Positions 1 through 5,008 of a DNA stretch of 5,326 bases are shown here, in pieces. Both the position numbers and the translations under genes were made by a program. The notes below the pieces were generated by a model. The model was not told the origin of the DNA. It saw only the letters and a program-made list of their open reading frames with translations, and did no database searches. The stretch covers positions 1-5,326 of the forward strand of contig JAUIKX010000256.1 of assembly GCA_030430515.1 (NCBI GenBank), given 5' to 3'. The DNA comes from Gammaproteobacteria bacterium (lineage in GTDB: Bacteria; Pseudomonadota; Gammaproteobacteria; Pseudomonadales; Azotimanducaceae). The first letter of the stretch is position 1. The number at the start of each line of letters is the position of its first letter.

Positions 1-59
1 TCGAGAACTGACAGGCGCACATTGCGCACCTGAACGCTCCGCTCCTGGAAATTCGTCAT
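1..59 (-). CDS. 5' end of a gene leaving the window, possible alpha/beta hydrolase
   Basis: Reading leftward from an ATG at 59-57, the minus strand is open for 19 codons to the window edge and encodes MTNFQERSVQVRNVRLSVL followed by D or E. A strong GGAGG lies eight bases upstream of the ATG, which makes this a credible gene start rather than chance. The pattern of a short acidic or polar head, then a beta-strand reading 'V-x-N-V-R-L-S-V-L-[DE]', resembles the first strands of alpha/beta-fold hydrolases such as the epoxide hydrolase or haloalkane dehalogenase group. The nucleophile elbow, oxyanion region and catalytic residues all lie outside the window, so the family call is an inference from very little sequence. 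It is transcribed divergently from the membrane protein gene that begins at 98 or 122. Confidence 0.5.
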   Translation of the reverse strand, partial: MTNFQERSVQVRNVRLSVL

Positions 60-65
60 CTGATG

Positions 66-72
66 CCCCTCC
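66..72 (-). promoter_or_regulatory. Ribosome binding site of the leftward partial gene
   Basis: On the minus strand, bases 72-66 read GGAGGGG. The GGAGG core ends eight bases before the ATG at 59, which is ideal spacing. This is the main evidence that the short open stretch at the left edge is a real gene start. Confidence 0.65.
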
Positions 73-97
73 ATCCCTCAGCAATGTACCACAGGCG

Positions 98-811
98 TTG
101 CCGCCGCTATCATCTGCCACCGTGAATAGAAGCCTCGTACTCTTTCTGACCTTTGTCGGGTTGCTTGCTGCGGCCGTGTTTGCCGTTGTCCTCTGGCTCG
201 GGCCGGTGACCTGGCTGGCGCTCGATAGCGATACTCGGGAAGCGCCTTACTTCGTGATAGCGCTGCATAAGGCCGAGCATGACCAGACGCTCGATGAGCT
301 GGTGCGCGCCGAATCTGCTGAAGTGCTCTATAGCGGAACGCTCGACCACATGCTTGGCGGTCTGGTGCGTCGTGATGAGTGGCGCAGCATCAGCGTGTAC
401 CGATTCGCGCGGGGCGCTGATTTCATCAACCTGCTGACAGGTTCGGCATACCGTGATTCCCGCCGTGGCCTGCCTGATGGAGGCCGCCTGCTGCTTGGCA
501 CCACGGAAGCGCCGGTGGATCTCGAGCAGCCGGTATGGGCCTTGTGGCTGGTCAGACAGAAGTCCGCGCAGTTGCTCGAAGCGCACTCTGCATTGCTCAC
601 GACTTCCGCGGGTTATGGTGGTGTCAGTGCCTGGGATGGCGACGTCGTGAACATCGAAGGCGAGGGGCCGTGGGTGTCTTTGCGGGTGGTGGCGTTTGCC
701 GATGTGAAGAAGGCCTTCGCCTGGCACCAGGACCCGGAAACTCAGACCGAAGTGGCGCTCATGCAGGCCAGATACGCAGACTCGGCCGGGCTGCTCTACG
801 TAGCGCCCTGA
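98..811 (+). CDS. Membrane-anchored protein with two DUF1330-like repeats, function unknown
   Basis: This 237-residue protein has one N-terminal membrane segment (about residues 11-35) with little before it, so the rest is probably periplasmic. The soluble part looks like two degenerate copies of a ferredoxin-like unit of the DUF1330/dimeric alpha-beta barrel kind. Copy 1 spans about 50-135 (strand YFVIAL, then W95-R-S-I-S-V-Y-R-F103 and a helix with a Tyr). Copy 2 spans about 145-237 (W192-V-S-L-R-V-V-A-F200, then a helix and the closing strand GLLYV). In both, the Trp is eight residues before the Phe that opens the helix. No catalytic motif is visible. The start is uncertain: TTG at 98 has only a weak, too-close AGG, and GTG at 122 (residue 9) lacks a Shine-Dalgarno but begins just before the membrane segment. 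No ATG is available in frame between the window start and the membrane segment. Its last 16 bases overlap the convergent methyltransferase gene. Confidence 0.75.
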   Translation: MPPLSSATVNRSLVLFLTFVGLLAAAVFAVVLWLGPVTWLALDSDTREAPYFVIALHKAEHDQTLDELVRAESAEVLYSGTLDHMLGGLVRRDEWRSISVYRFARGADFINLLTGSAYRDSRRGLPDGGRLLLGTTEAPVDLEQPVWALWLVRQKSAQLLEAHSALLTTSAGYGGVSAWDGDVVNIEGEGPWVSLRVVAFADVKKAFAWHQDPETQTEVALMQARYADSAGLLYVAP

Positions 812-1476
812 GCGGTCTGCTCGAACAGACGGACCGTCCGGTACTCGTCGAACTCCCCCAGATTCGGGTAGGTCAGGGCTTCCAGGGAGCGCCTTGGCGT
901 GAAATCGCTGCGTTCGAGATCGCTTATTCGCGAATCTGCAACGATCACCCGTGCGTCGAACCCTGCGGCCAGATCCAGAAGCGGCATGTTCGAGCGGTCA
1001 TAGAGGACATCTGCCATGAGCACCACATCCACGGGGCGGCCGACCTGATCGATGTCGTCTACCACTTCGATCGCTACGTCGTTGATTTCGGCATTGACCC
1101 TGGTTGCCAGGCAAGCGTCCGCGTCGATGTCGCAGGCGGTGACCCGGGCAGCGCCCGACATGGCTGCGGCGATGCCGGCTACTCCGGAGCCGCTGCCGAG
1201 ATCGAGCACGTGCTTGCCGATTACCTGCTCCGGATCTTCCAGAAGAATGCGCGCAAGCCCGAGGCCGCTGCCCCAGCAGAACGCCCAATAGGCGGGTTGC
1301 GCGATGACGGCGCGCATGACTTCAGCAGGTAGCGGGCCGGTCGGGAAATCTTCGTTGATCAGTGCGAGCCTGATCTGTTCGCAGCCGGGCAGCGACTGCA
1401 CTTCGAGACGTGCCATCGGCAGTGTCTGCTGGAGGCGTTGCTGTAGGCTTAGCCGCAGGTTGGTCGGGGCGCTCAA
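796..1476 (-). CDS. ETF-beta lysine methyltransferase-like (METTL20 type) SAM-dependent methyltransferase
   Basis: This is a 226-residue class I S-adenosylmethionine-dependent methyltransferase, probably cytoplasmic. The family signature YWAFCWGSG (63-71) comes before motif I, LDLGSGSG (91-98). The acidic end of strand 2 is CDID (115-118), which should hold the SAM ribose, and the post-II motif is MADVLYD (154-160). This arrangement is that of the METTL20/ETFBKMT branch, whose known members trimethylate lysines of electron-transfer flavoprotein beta near its dehydrogenase-docking site; a bacterial member also modifies ribosomal L7/L12. A related ribosomal-protein methyltransferase remains the main alternative. 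The annotated start is TTG at 1476, three bases after the TGA of the upstream small gene, so translation is probably coupled; I see no Shine-Dalgarno. ATG at 1416 (residue 21) is a reasonable alternative because it sits just before the conserved part. The 3' end overlaps the convergent membrane protein gene by 16 bases. An acyl-CoA dehydrogenase, the class that feeds ETF, lies about 900 bases away. Confidence 0.82.
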   Translation of the reverse strand: MSAPTNLRLSLQQRLQQTLPMARLEVQSLPGCEQIRLALINEDFPTGPLPAEVMRAVIAQPAYWAFCWGSGLGLARILLEDPEQVIGKHVLDLGSGSGVAGIAAAMSGAARVTACDIDADACLATRVNAEINDVAIEVVDDIDQVGRPVDVVLMADVLYDRSNMPLLDLAAGFDARVIVADSRISDLERSDFTPRRSLEALTYPNLGEFDEYRTVRLFEQTAQGAT

Positions 1477-1479
1477 GTA

Positions 1480-1683
1480 TCAGAGGTTGTGGATCTGCTT
1501 ACGGATGATCATAAGCCCGGCCACGCCCATTGCGCCAATGGCGATGGGTAGCACGTCGAGTGCATAAACGGGGAAGTCGCCGATCTGGAACCACGGCTCG
1601 AAGGCGACATCGGCTTCTGCAGCCTGGGCCGGAATGCAGTAGGCGAGCAGTAGAAAAACCGTGCTGTATATCCGTTGAGCCAT
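1480..1683 (-). CDS. Small exported membrane protein, unknown function
   Basis: This is a 67-residue protein with a clear Sec signal peptide: MAQR, a hydrophobic core, then a signal peptidase I site AQA|AEA after residue 21. The short mature part has about 20 polar residues rich in acidic and aromatic side chains (EADVAFEPWFQIGDF). A second hydrophobic segment follows (about 40-60), ending in RKQIHNL. The expected topology is N-terminus in the periplasm and a short basic tail in the cytoplasm. Cys16 lies in the signal region, but LAYC is not a good lipobox because of Tyr before the Cys. I recognise no family. The gene is the first of a two-gene leftward unit: its TGA is followed by TAC and then the TTG start of the methyltransferase. 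The ATG at 1683 has only a weak purine-rich GAAGC upstream. The signal peptide, the second membrane segment and the tight linkage support a real gene. Confidence 0.72.
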   Translation of the reverse strand: MAQRIYSTVFLLLAYCIPAQAAEADVAFEPWFQIGDFPVYALDVLPIAIGAMGVAGLMIIRKQIHNL

Positions 1684-1704
1684 ATTGTGCTTCGTGACGC
1701 TTCT

Positions 1705-1731
1705 TTGATGCGTGAGTAGAGGTTTTATACT
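1705..1731 (+). promoter_or_regulatory. Candidate sigma70-type promoter for the DUF1579-like gene
   Basis: TATACT at 1726-1731 matches the -10 consensus at five of six positions. TTGATG at 1705-1710 matches the -35 consensus at four of six, but the 15-base spacer is short. Transcription would begin near 1738, giving a leader of about 30 bases before the ATG at 1768, with GGGG (1757-1760) as a plausible ribosome binding site seven bases upstream of it. Confidence 0.4.
1724..1729 (-). promoter_or_regulatory. Candidate -10 element for the leftward small protein-methyltransferase unit
   Basis: On the minus strand the same AT-rich core reads TATAAA, a fair -10 hexamer. It would put a transcript start about 34 bases before the ATG at 1683. 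I find no good -35 hexamer at 15-18 bases, so activation by a regulator or a different start is possible. It lies inside the rightward -10 region, so the two promoters would compete if both are used. Confidence 0.3.
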
Positions 1732-1767
1732 AGACGTGTGTCATAAATTTGGCTGCGGGGCGTATGT

Positions 1768-2286
1768 ATGAGATGTAAATCCGATGTAAGGGCGATTGCG
1801 CTTCTTCTGTTTCTGCCAGCGTTTGCTGTGGCTGCGCCGGCACCCTGCACCGCTCCGGAGTACAGGCAGTTCGATTTCTGGGTGGGCCACTGGACGGTGC
1901 GTGACGCCGGAGGTGAGATGGCCGGCAGCAATCGCATCTCCCTGGAGGAGCGGGGTTGCGTGCTCATCGAAGCGTGGCAGGGCGCCCAGGGCGGTACCGG
2001 CCGCAGCTACAACTACTTCGACCCCGCGGCCGGCATGTGGCGGCAGAACTGGATTTCTCCCGGTGTGCTGATCGACATTGCCGGGGGGATGGTCGGCGGA
2101 TCGATGGCTCTCGAAGGCCATATTGTCTATACAGCCAAGGCGCAGCGTAGGCCGTTCCGTGGCACCTGGACGGCGCTGCCGGACGGGCGGGTGAGGCAAT
2201 TTTTCGAGGAAAAGCGCGGTGATGAGGGGTGGCAACCCTGGTTCGAAGGGTTCTACGAGAAGTCCCGCGTGGACAAGGGCGAATGA
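1768..2286 (+). CDS. Exported DUF1579-like (lipocalin-like) protein
   Basis: This 172-residue protein has a Sec signal peptide: MRCKSDVR, a hydrophobic core, and likely cleavage around residues 23-25 (VAA|AP). The mature part opens with EYRQFDFWVGHWTV (31-44), the typical first strand of DUF1579/'FDFW-G-W' proteins, which are thought to form small lipocalin-like beta-barrels. Alternating strands follow, such as SYNYFDPAAGMWRQNW (80-95) and WQPWFEGFYEK (155-165). Two cysteines remain in the mature protein (27 and 64) and could form a disulfide in the periplasm. No reaction is known for the family, and no catalytic motif is visible here; ligand binding is only a guess from the fold. The ATG at 1768 follows GGGG at seven bases. 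A nearby ATG at 1764 opens a four-codon frame that stops at once. The gene is divergent from the small membrane protein and 91 bases upstream of the acyl-CoA dehydrogenase on the same strand. Confidence 0.8.
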   Translation: MRCKSDVRAIALLLFLPAFAVAAPAPCTAPEYRQFDFWVGHWTVRDAGGEMAGSNRISLEERGCVLIEAWQGAQGGTGRSYNYFDPAAGMWRQNWISPGVLIDIAGGMVGGSMALEGHIVYTAKAQRRPFRGTWTALPDGRVRQFFEEKRGDEGWQPWFEGFYEKSRVDKGE

Positions 2287-2305
2287 CTCTGCTTTTATTC
2301 CCCGC

Positions 2306-2324
2306 CTGCGTTTGTTGGACGCAG
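2306..2324 (+). repeat. Inverted repeat in the leader before the acyl-CoA dehydrogenase gene
   Basis: CTGCGT (2306-2311) and ACGCAG (2319-2324) form a perfect six-base stem with a seven-base loop. Outside it, CTCTG (2287-2291) could pair with CAGAG (2327-2331). No run of T follows, so this is not an intrinsic terminator. The 91-base gap shows no convincing promoter, so the two flanking plus-strand genes may share a transcript, with this hairpin in between. Confidence 0.3.
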
Positions 2325-2364
2325 ACCAGAGCTGAAAGCGAGACTACGATTTTCGAGACCAGAA

Positions 2365-2369
2365 GGGAG
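2365..2369 (+). promoter_or_regulatory. Ribosome binding site of the acyl-CoA dehydrogenase gene
   Basis: GGGAG within AGAAGGGAGA ends eight bases before the ATG at 2378. This spacing favours 2378 over the next in-frame ATG at 2384, which would be 14 bases away. Confidence 0.6.
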
Positions 2370-2377
2370 ACGACGGG

Positions 2378-3523
2378 ATGCCGATGATCCTGAACGAAGA
2401 GCAGAACATGCTCAAAGACAGCGCCAAAGATTTCTGCACCAATCAGGCGCCGATTGACCAGTTCAGGCGTCTTCGCGACGAAGAGAGCGCCACAGGTTAC
2501 GACCCTGAGACCTGGTCGGCCATGGTGGAACTGGGCTGGACGGCGATCCCCTGGTCGGAAGATCACGGCGGCCTGGCGTTTGGTTACAAAGGTCTCGGCG
2601 TCGTCACCGAAGAAACCGGCCGCACGCTTCTGGCGAGCCCGCTGTTCGCCTCGGTCTGGGTGGGCGGCACCCTGATCAATATCGGTGGCAGCGACGCACA
2701 AAAATCCGAGCTTCTGCCGCAGGTTGCCTCTGGTGAGCTTCTGCTGGCGCTGGCTCTGGAAGAGTCCCACCGGCACGCGCCGTATAATGTTGCGACGACG
2801 GCGAAGGTCGATGGCGACGGCTATGTGCTCGACGGCAGCAAGACGTTCGTACTCGATGGCCACATCGCCAGCAAGCTGATCGTTGCGGCCCGTACTTCGG
2901 GAGCTGCTGGTGATCGGGATGGCATTACCCTGTTTCTGGTGGACGCAGGCGCCGATGGTGTCGATATCACCCGCACCCAGATGGTGGATGCGCGAAACGC
3001 AGCCAACATCGATCTCAAGAGTGTGAGCGTGGGCAGCGATGCGGTGCTCGGCGCGGTGGACGGCGGCGCAGACGTGCTGGATCCGGCGCTGGACATCGCC
3101 CGCATCGGCCTATGTGCAGAGATGTTCGGCAGCACGCAGGAGTGCTTTGAACGCACGGTAGAATATCTGAAAGAACGTGAGCAGTTCGGCGTCAAGATCG
3201 GTACCTTCCAGGGGCTCAAGCACCGTGCGGCAGACATGTTCTGTGAGGTTGAGCTGTCAAAAAGCTGCGTGCTCGAAGCACTTTCAGCTCTGGATGAAGG
3301 TCGCCCGGCGGAGGAGATCGCCAAGCTTGCCAGCCTCTGCAAAACCAAGGTGGGTGAAACCTTCCACCTGGTATCCCGCGAGGGTATTCAGATGCATGGC
3401 GGCATCGGCATGACCGATGAGTTCGACATCGGCTTTTTCATCAAACGGCAGGCTGTGTGCGAGCAGACCTTTGGTGACAGCAACTTCCATCGCGACCGCT
3501 ATGGGCTTCTTGAAGGCTACTGA
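2378..3523 (+). CDS. Acyl-CoA dehydrogenase, pimeloyl-CoA dehydrogenase small-subunit type
   Basis: This 381-residue protein has the full three-part acyl-CoA dehydrogenase fold: an N-terminal helical domain (about 1-120), a central beta domain (about 121-225, with LALALEES and LDGSKTFV) and a C-terminal helical domain with REQFGVKIGTFQ (267-278) and the FAD-contacting QMHGGIGMT (338-346). Family members form an alpha,beta double bond in acyl-CoA esters and pass electrons to ETF in the cytoplasm. The C-terminus, IKRQAVCEQTFGDS (355-368), resembles the small subunit of pimeloyl-CoA dehydrogenase (PimD-like). The catalytic Glu of medium-chain enzymes aligns with Phe365, and the alternative Glu of isovaleryl- and long-chain enzymes aligns with Ala241, so neither usual base is present. 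Such subunits usually work with a catalytic large subunit, and none is encoded here. The chain specificity cannot be read. The stop overlaps the convergent M20 gene by seven bases. Confidence 0.9.
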   Translation: MPMILNEEQNMLKDSAKDFCTNQAPIDQFRRLRDEESATGYDPETWSAMVELGWTAIPWSEDHGGLAFGYKGLGVVTEETGRTLLASPLFASVWVGGTLINIGGSDAQKSELLPQVASGELLLALALEESHRHAPYNVATTAKVDGDGYVLDGSKTFVLDGHIASKLIVAARTSGAAGDRDGITLFLVDAGADGVDITRTQMVDARNAANIDLKSVSVGSDAVLGAVDGGADVLDPALDIARIGLCAEMFGSTQECFERTVEYLKEREQFGVKIGTFQGLKHRAADMFCEVELSKSCVLEALSALDEGRPAEEIAKLASLCKTKVGETFHLVSREGIQMHGGIGMTDEFDIGFFIKRQAVCEQTFGDSNFHRDRYGLLEGY

Positions 3524-4998
3524 GAGCCCGCGGCCAGCTCGGCGCCCGCGGCGAGCTGAAGAATGCGGTAGTAGGTGCGGACGCCATTCGCCAGATTGGC
3601 GACCGCCATTTTTTCGTTGGTGCCATGGAAGCCGGTCATGTCGTCCGGAGTGACCTTCAAGGGGTTGAAGCGGTACGCATCGTCCGCCACCTTTCCGTAG
3701 TGGCGGGTATCGGAGGCCGCGATCATGAGCCCTGGCGCGATTGCCGCGTCGTCGAACACTTCTCTCACGGCTTGCGCGATGATCAGGAAGCCTTCGGCTT
3801 CGGCGCTCGATACCTCTGAAGCTTCATTGCCCGGGCCATCGGCGATCTCGACGGTGACATCGTCACCCACAACACGCCGAACGTGAGCGACCACGTCTTC
3901 AACGGTATCTCTCGGGTGCAGCCGGAAATTCACAGTAGCAACGGCTTCAATCGGCAGGACGTTGGCCTTCACGCTGCCACTCAACATGGTCGGCGCAGTG
4001 GTGGTTCGGAGCATCGCGTTGCCGAATGTTACAGAGGCGAGCTGCTCTTCCAGCAAGCCGCCCATGAGCCAGCGGTTGGCAAACGGCATCCGGTAGGTGA
4101 ATGACATGTGGCGGCTGGCGGCGTCGAACATGTCTTCGCTCAATCCGGAAAGGCCGCCGGGGACGGGATTTTCGTCCAGCGTCACGAGCGCCTCGGCCAG
4201 TATTGTGGTCGCCATCTCCTTCGGCGGCATGGAGGAGTGACCGCCGGCGCCCCGGGCTGTCAGCTCCAGATTGAGATAGCCTTTCTCGGCAACATTGATG
4301 GGCGCAAACAGCTTGTCGAGGCCCGGCATCAAGCCGTCCATCACAAAAGATCCTTCATCGAGCGACCAGGCGAGCTGCACATTGCCGGCCGCCAGGTGCT
4401 CGGCTACGCCGGCTGCGCCCTGGCCGCCGACCTCTTCGTCGTGGCCGAAACTGAAGTAGATGTCGCGGTTGGGGGTGAAGCCTTCGCTGATGAGCATTGA
4501 AGCCGCCTCCAGCTGGGCGATCACCCCGCTCTTGTCGTCCAGCGCACCGCGGCCCCAGATGACGCCGTCGACGATGGCGCCCGCGAACGGTGGCTGCTCC
4601 CAGCTGTCTTCGGTACCGGGTATGACGGGCACCACATCGTAGTGTCCGGTGAGCAGAATGGGCGCAGCATTCGGGTTGCTGCCGGGCCAGCGAAGCAGCG
4701 CGGTGTAGCCGTTGATGCGTTCGATTGGGGCTGTGGCAACGACCTCTGGATAGGTCTCGGCAAGCCAGGCGATAAAACCGTCGAACTGCGAGGCATCAAA
4801 CAGTTCCGGGTTGCCGTGGCTGATGGTCTTGAAACGTATGGCTTCGGAAAGGCGTCGAGCAGCGCGCTCGGCGTCGACATCGAGCGCAAGCGTTTCGACG
4901 TTGCCGCTCTCTTCAGGTGTGTGCAGCGCTGTTCTCACGAGCACGATGGCAACGATCAGGGTGATTCCGAGGACGGCAATCGTCAGCAGCTTCTTCAT
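3517..4998 (-). CDS. Membrane-anchored M20 metallopeptidase, PM20D1/carboxypeptidase S-like
   Basis: With the ATG at 4998 this is a 493-residue M20 family protein. Residues 5-23 form a signal anchor (MKKLLTIAVLGITLIVAIVL...), so the enzyme probably faces the periplasm. The two-zinc site is complete: GHYDVVPV (118-125, His119 ligand and Asp121), GRGALDDK (149-156, bridging Asp154), HDEEVGG (186-192, catalytic Glu188 and ligand Glu189), SLDEG (212-216, Asp214) and FHGTNE (457-462, His458). GGHSSMPP (252-259) marks the lid domain, whose His normally reaches into the partner active site. These motifs match PM20D1 and yeast carboxypeptidase S, which cleave or form N-acyl amino acids or remove C-terminal residues from peptides; which of these applies cannot be told. 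A start at 5103 would add 35 residues that overlap the upstream thioesterase gene in another frame and put extra sequence before the anchor, so I reject it. The gap to the thioesterase stop is ten bases, with a weak GAAGAA as ribosome binding site. Confidence 0.9.
   Translation of the reverse strand: MKKLLTIAVLGITLIVAIVLVRTALHTPEESGNVETLALDVDAERAARRLSEAIRFKTISHGNPELFDASQFDGFIAWLAETYPEVVATAPIERINGYTALLRWPGSNPNAAPILLTGHYDVVPVIPGTEDSWEQPPFAGAIVDGVIWGRGALDDKSGVIAQLEAASMLISEGFTPNRDIYFSFGHDEEVGGQGAAGVAEHLAAGNVQLAWSLDEGSFVMDGLMPGLDKLFAPINVAEKGYLNLELTARGAGGHSSMPPKEMATTILAEALVTLDENPVPGGLSGLSEDMFDAASRHMSFTYRMPFANRWLMGGLLEEQLASVTFGNAMLRTTTAPTMLSGSVKANVLPIEAVATVNFRLHPRDTVEDVVAHVRRVVGDDVTVEIADGPGNEASEVSSAEAEGFLIIAQAVREVFDDAAIAPGLMIAASDTRHYGKVADDAYRFNPLKVTPDDMTGFHGTNEKMAVANLANGVRTYYRILQLAAGAELAAGSQ
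3526..3557 (-). repeat. 18-base tandem duplication with hairpin at the 3' end of the M20 gene
   Basis: In plus-strand terms GCCCGCGGC-N-AGCT occurs at 3526-3539 and again at 3544-3557, a period of 18 bases with one difference. It encodes the repeated LAAG of the C-terminal tail (residues 482-491). CAGCTCG (3535-3541) and CGAGCTG (3552-3558) also form a perfect seven-base inverted repeat around a ten-base GC-rich loop. No T run follows on either strand, so it is not a standard terminator, though it lies where both convergent transcripts end. Confidence 0.45.
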
Positions 4999-5008
4999 AA
5001 CATGTTCT

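Noticed and set aside
63..125. Short plus-strand frame of 20 codons starting at ATG 63
   Set aside because: It has no Shine-Dalgarno and overlaps the start of the larger gene; the sequence here is better explained as the leader of two divergent genes.
815..830. Hairpin GTCTG/CAGAC just after the stop of the membrane protein gene, as a terminator
   Set aside because: The stem has only five base pairs, no T run follows, and it lies inside the methyltransferase coding sequence.
535..1332. Long plus-strand open frame of 265 codons across the membrane protein and methyltransferase genes
   Set aside because: It lies antisense to the methyltransferase and out of frame with the membrane protein; its translation has no domain pattern, and the opposite frame carries clear methyltransferase motifs.
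1964..2863. Minus-strand open frame of 299 codons
   Set aside because: It is antisense to both the DUF1579-like gene and the start of the acyl-CoA dehydrogenase, with an Arg/Ala-rich translation typical of GC-rich shadow frames.
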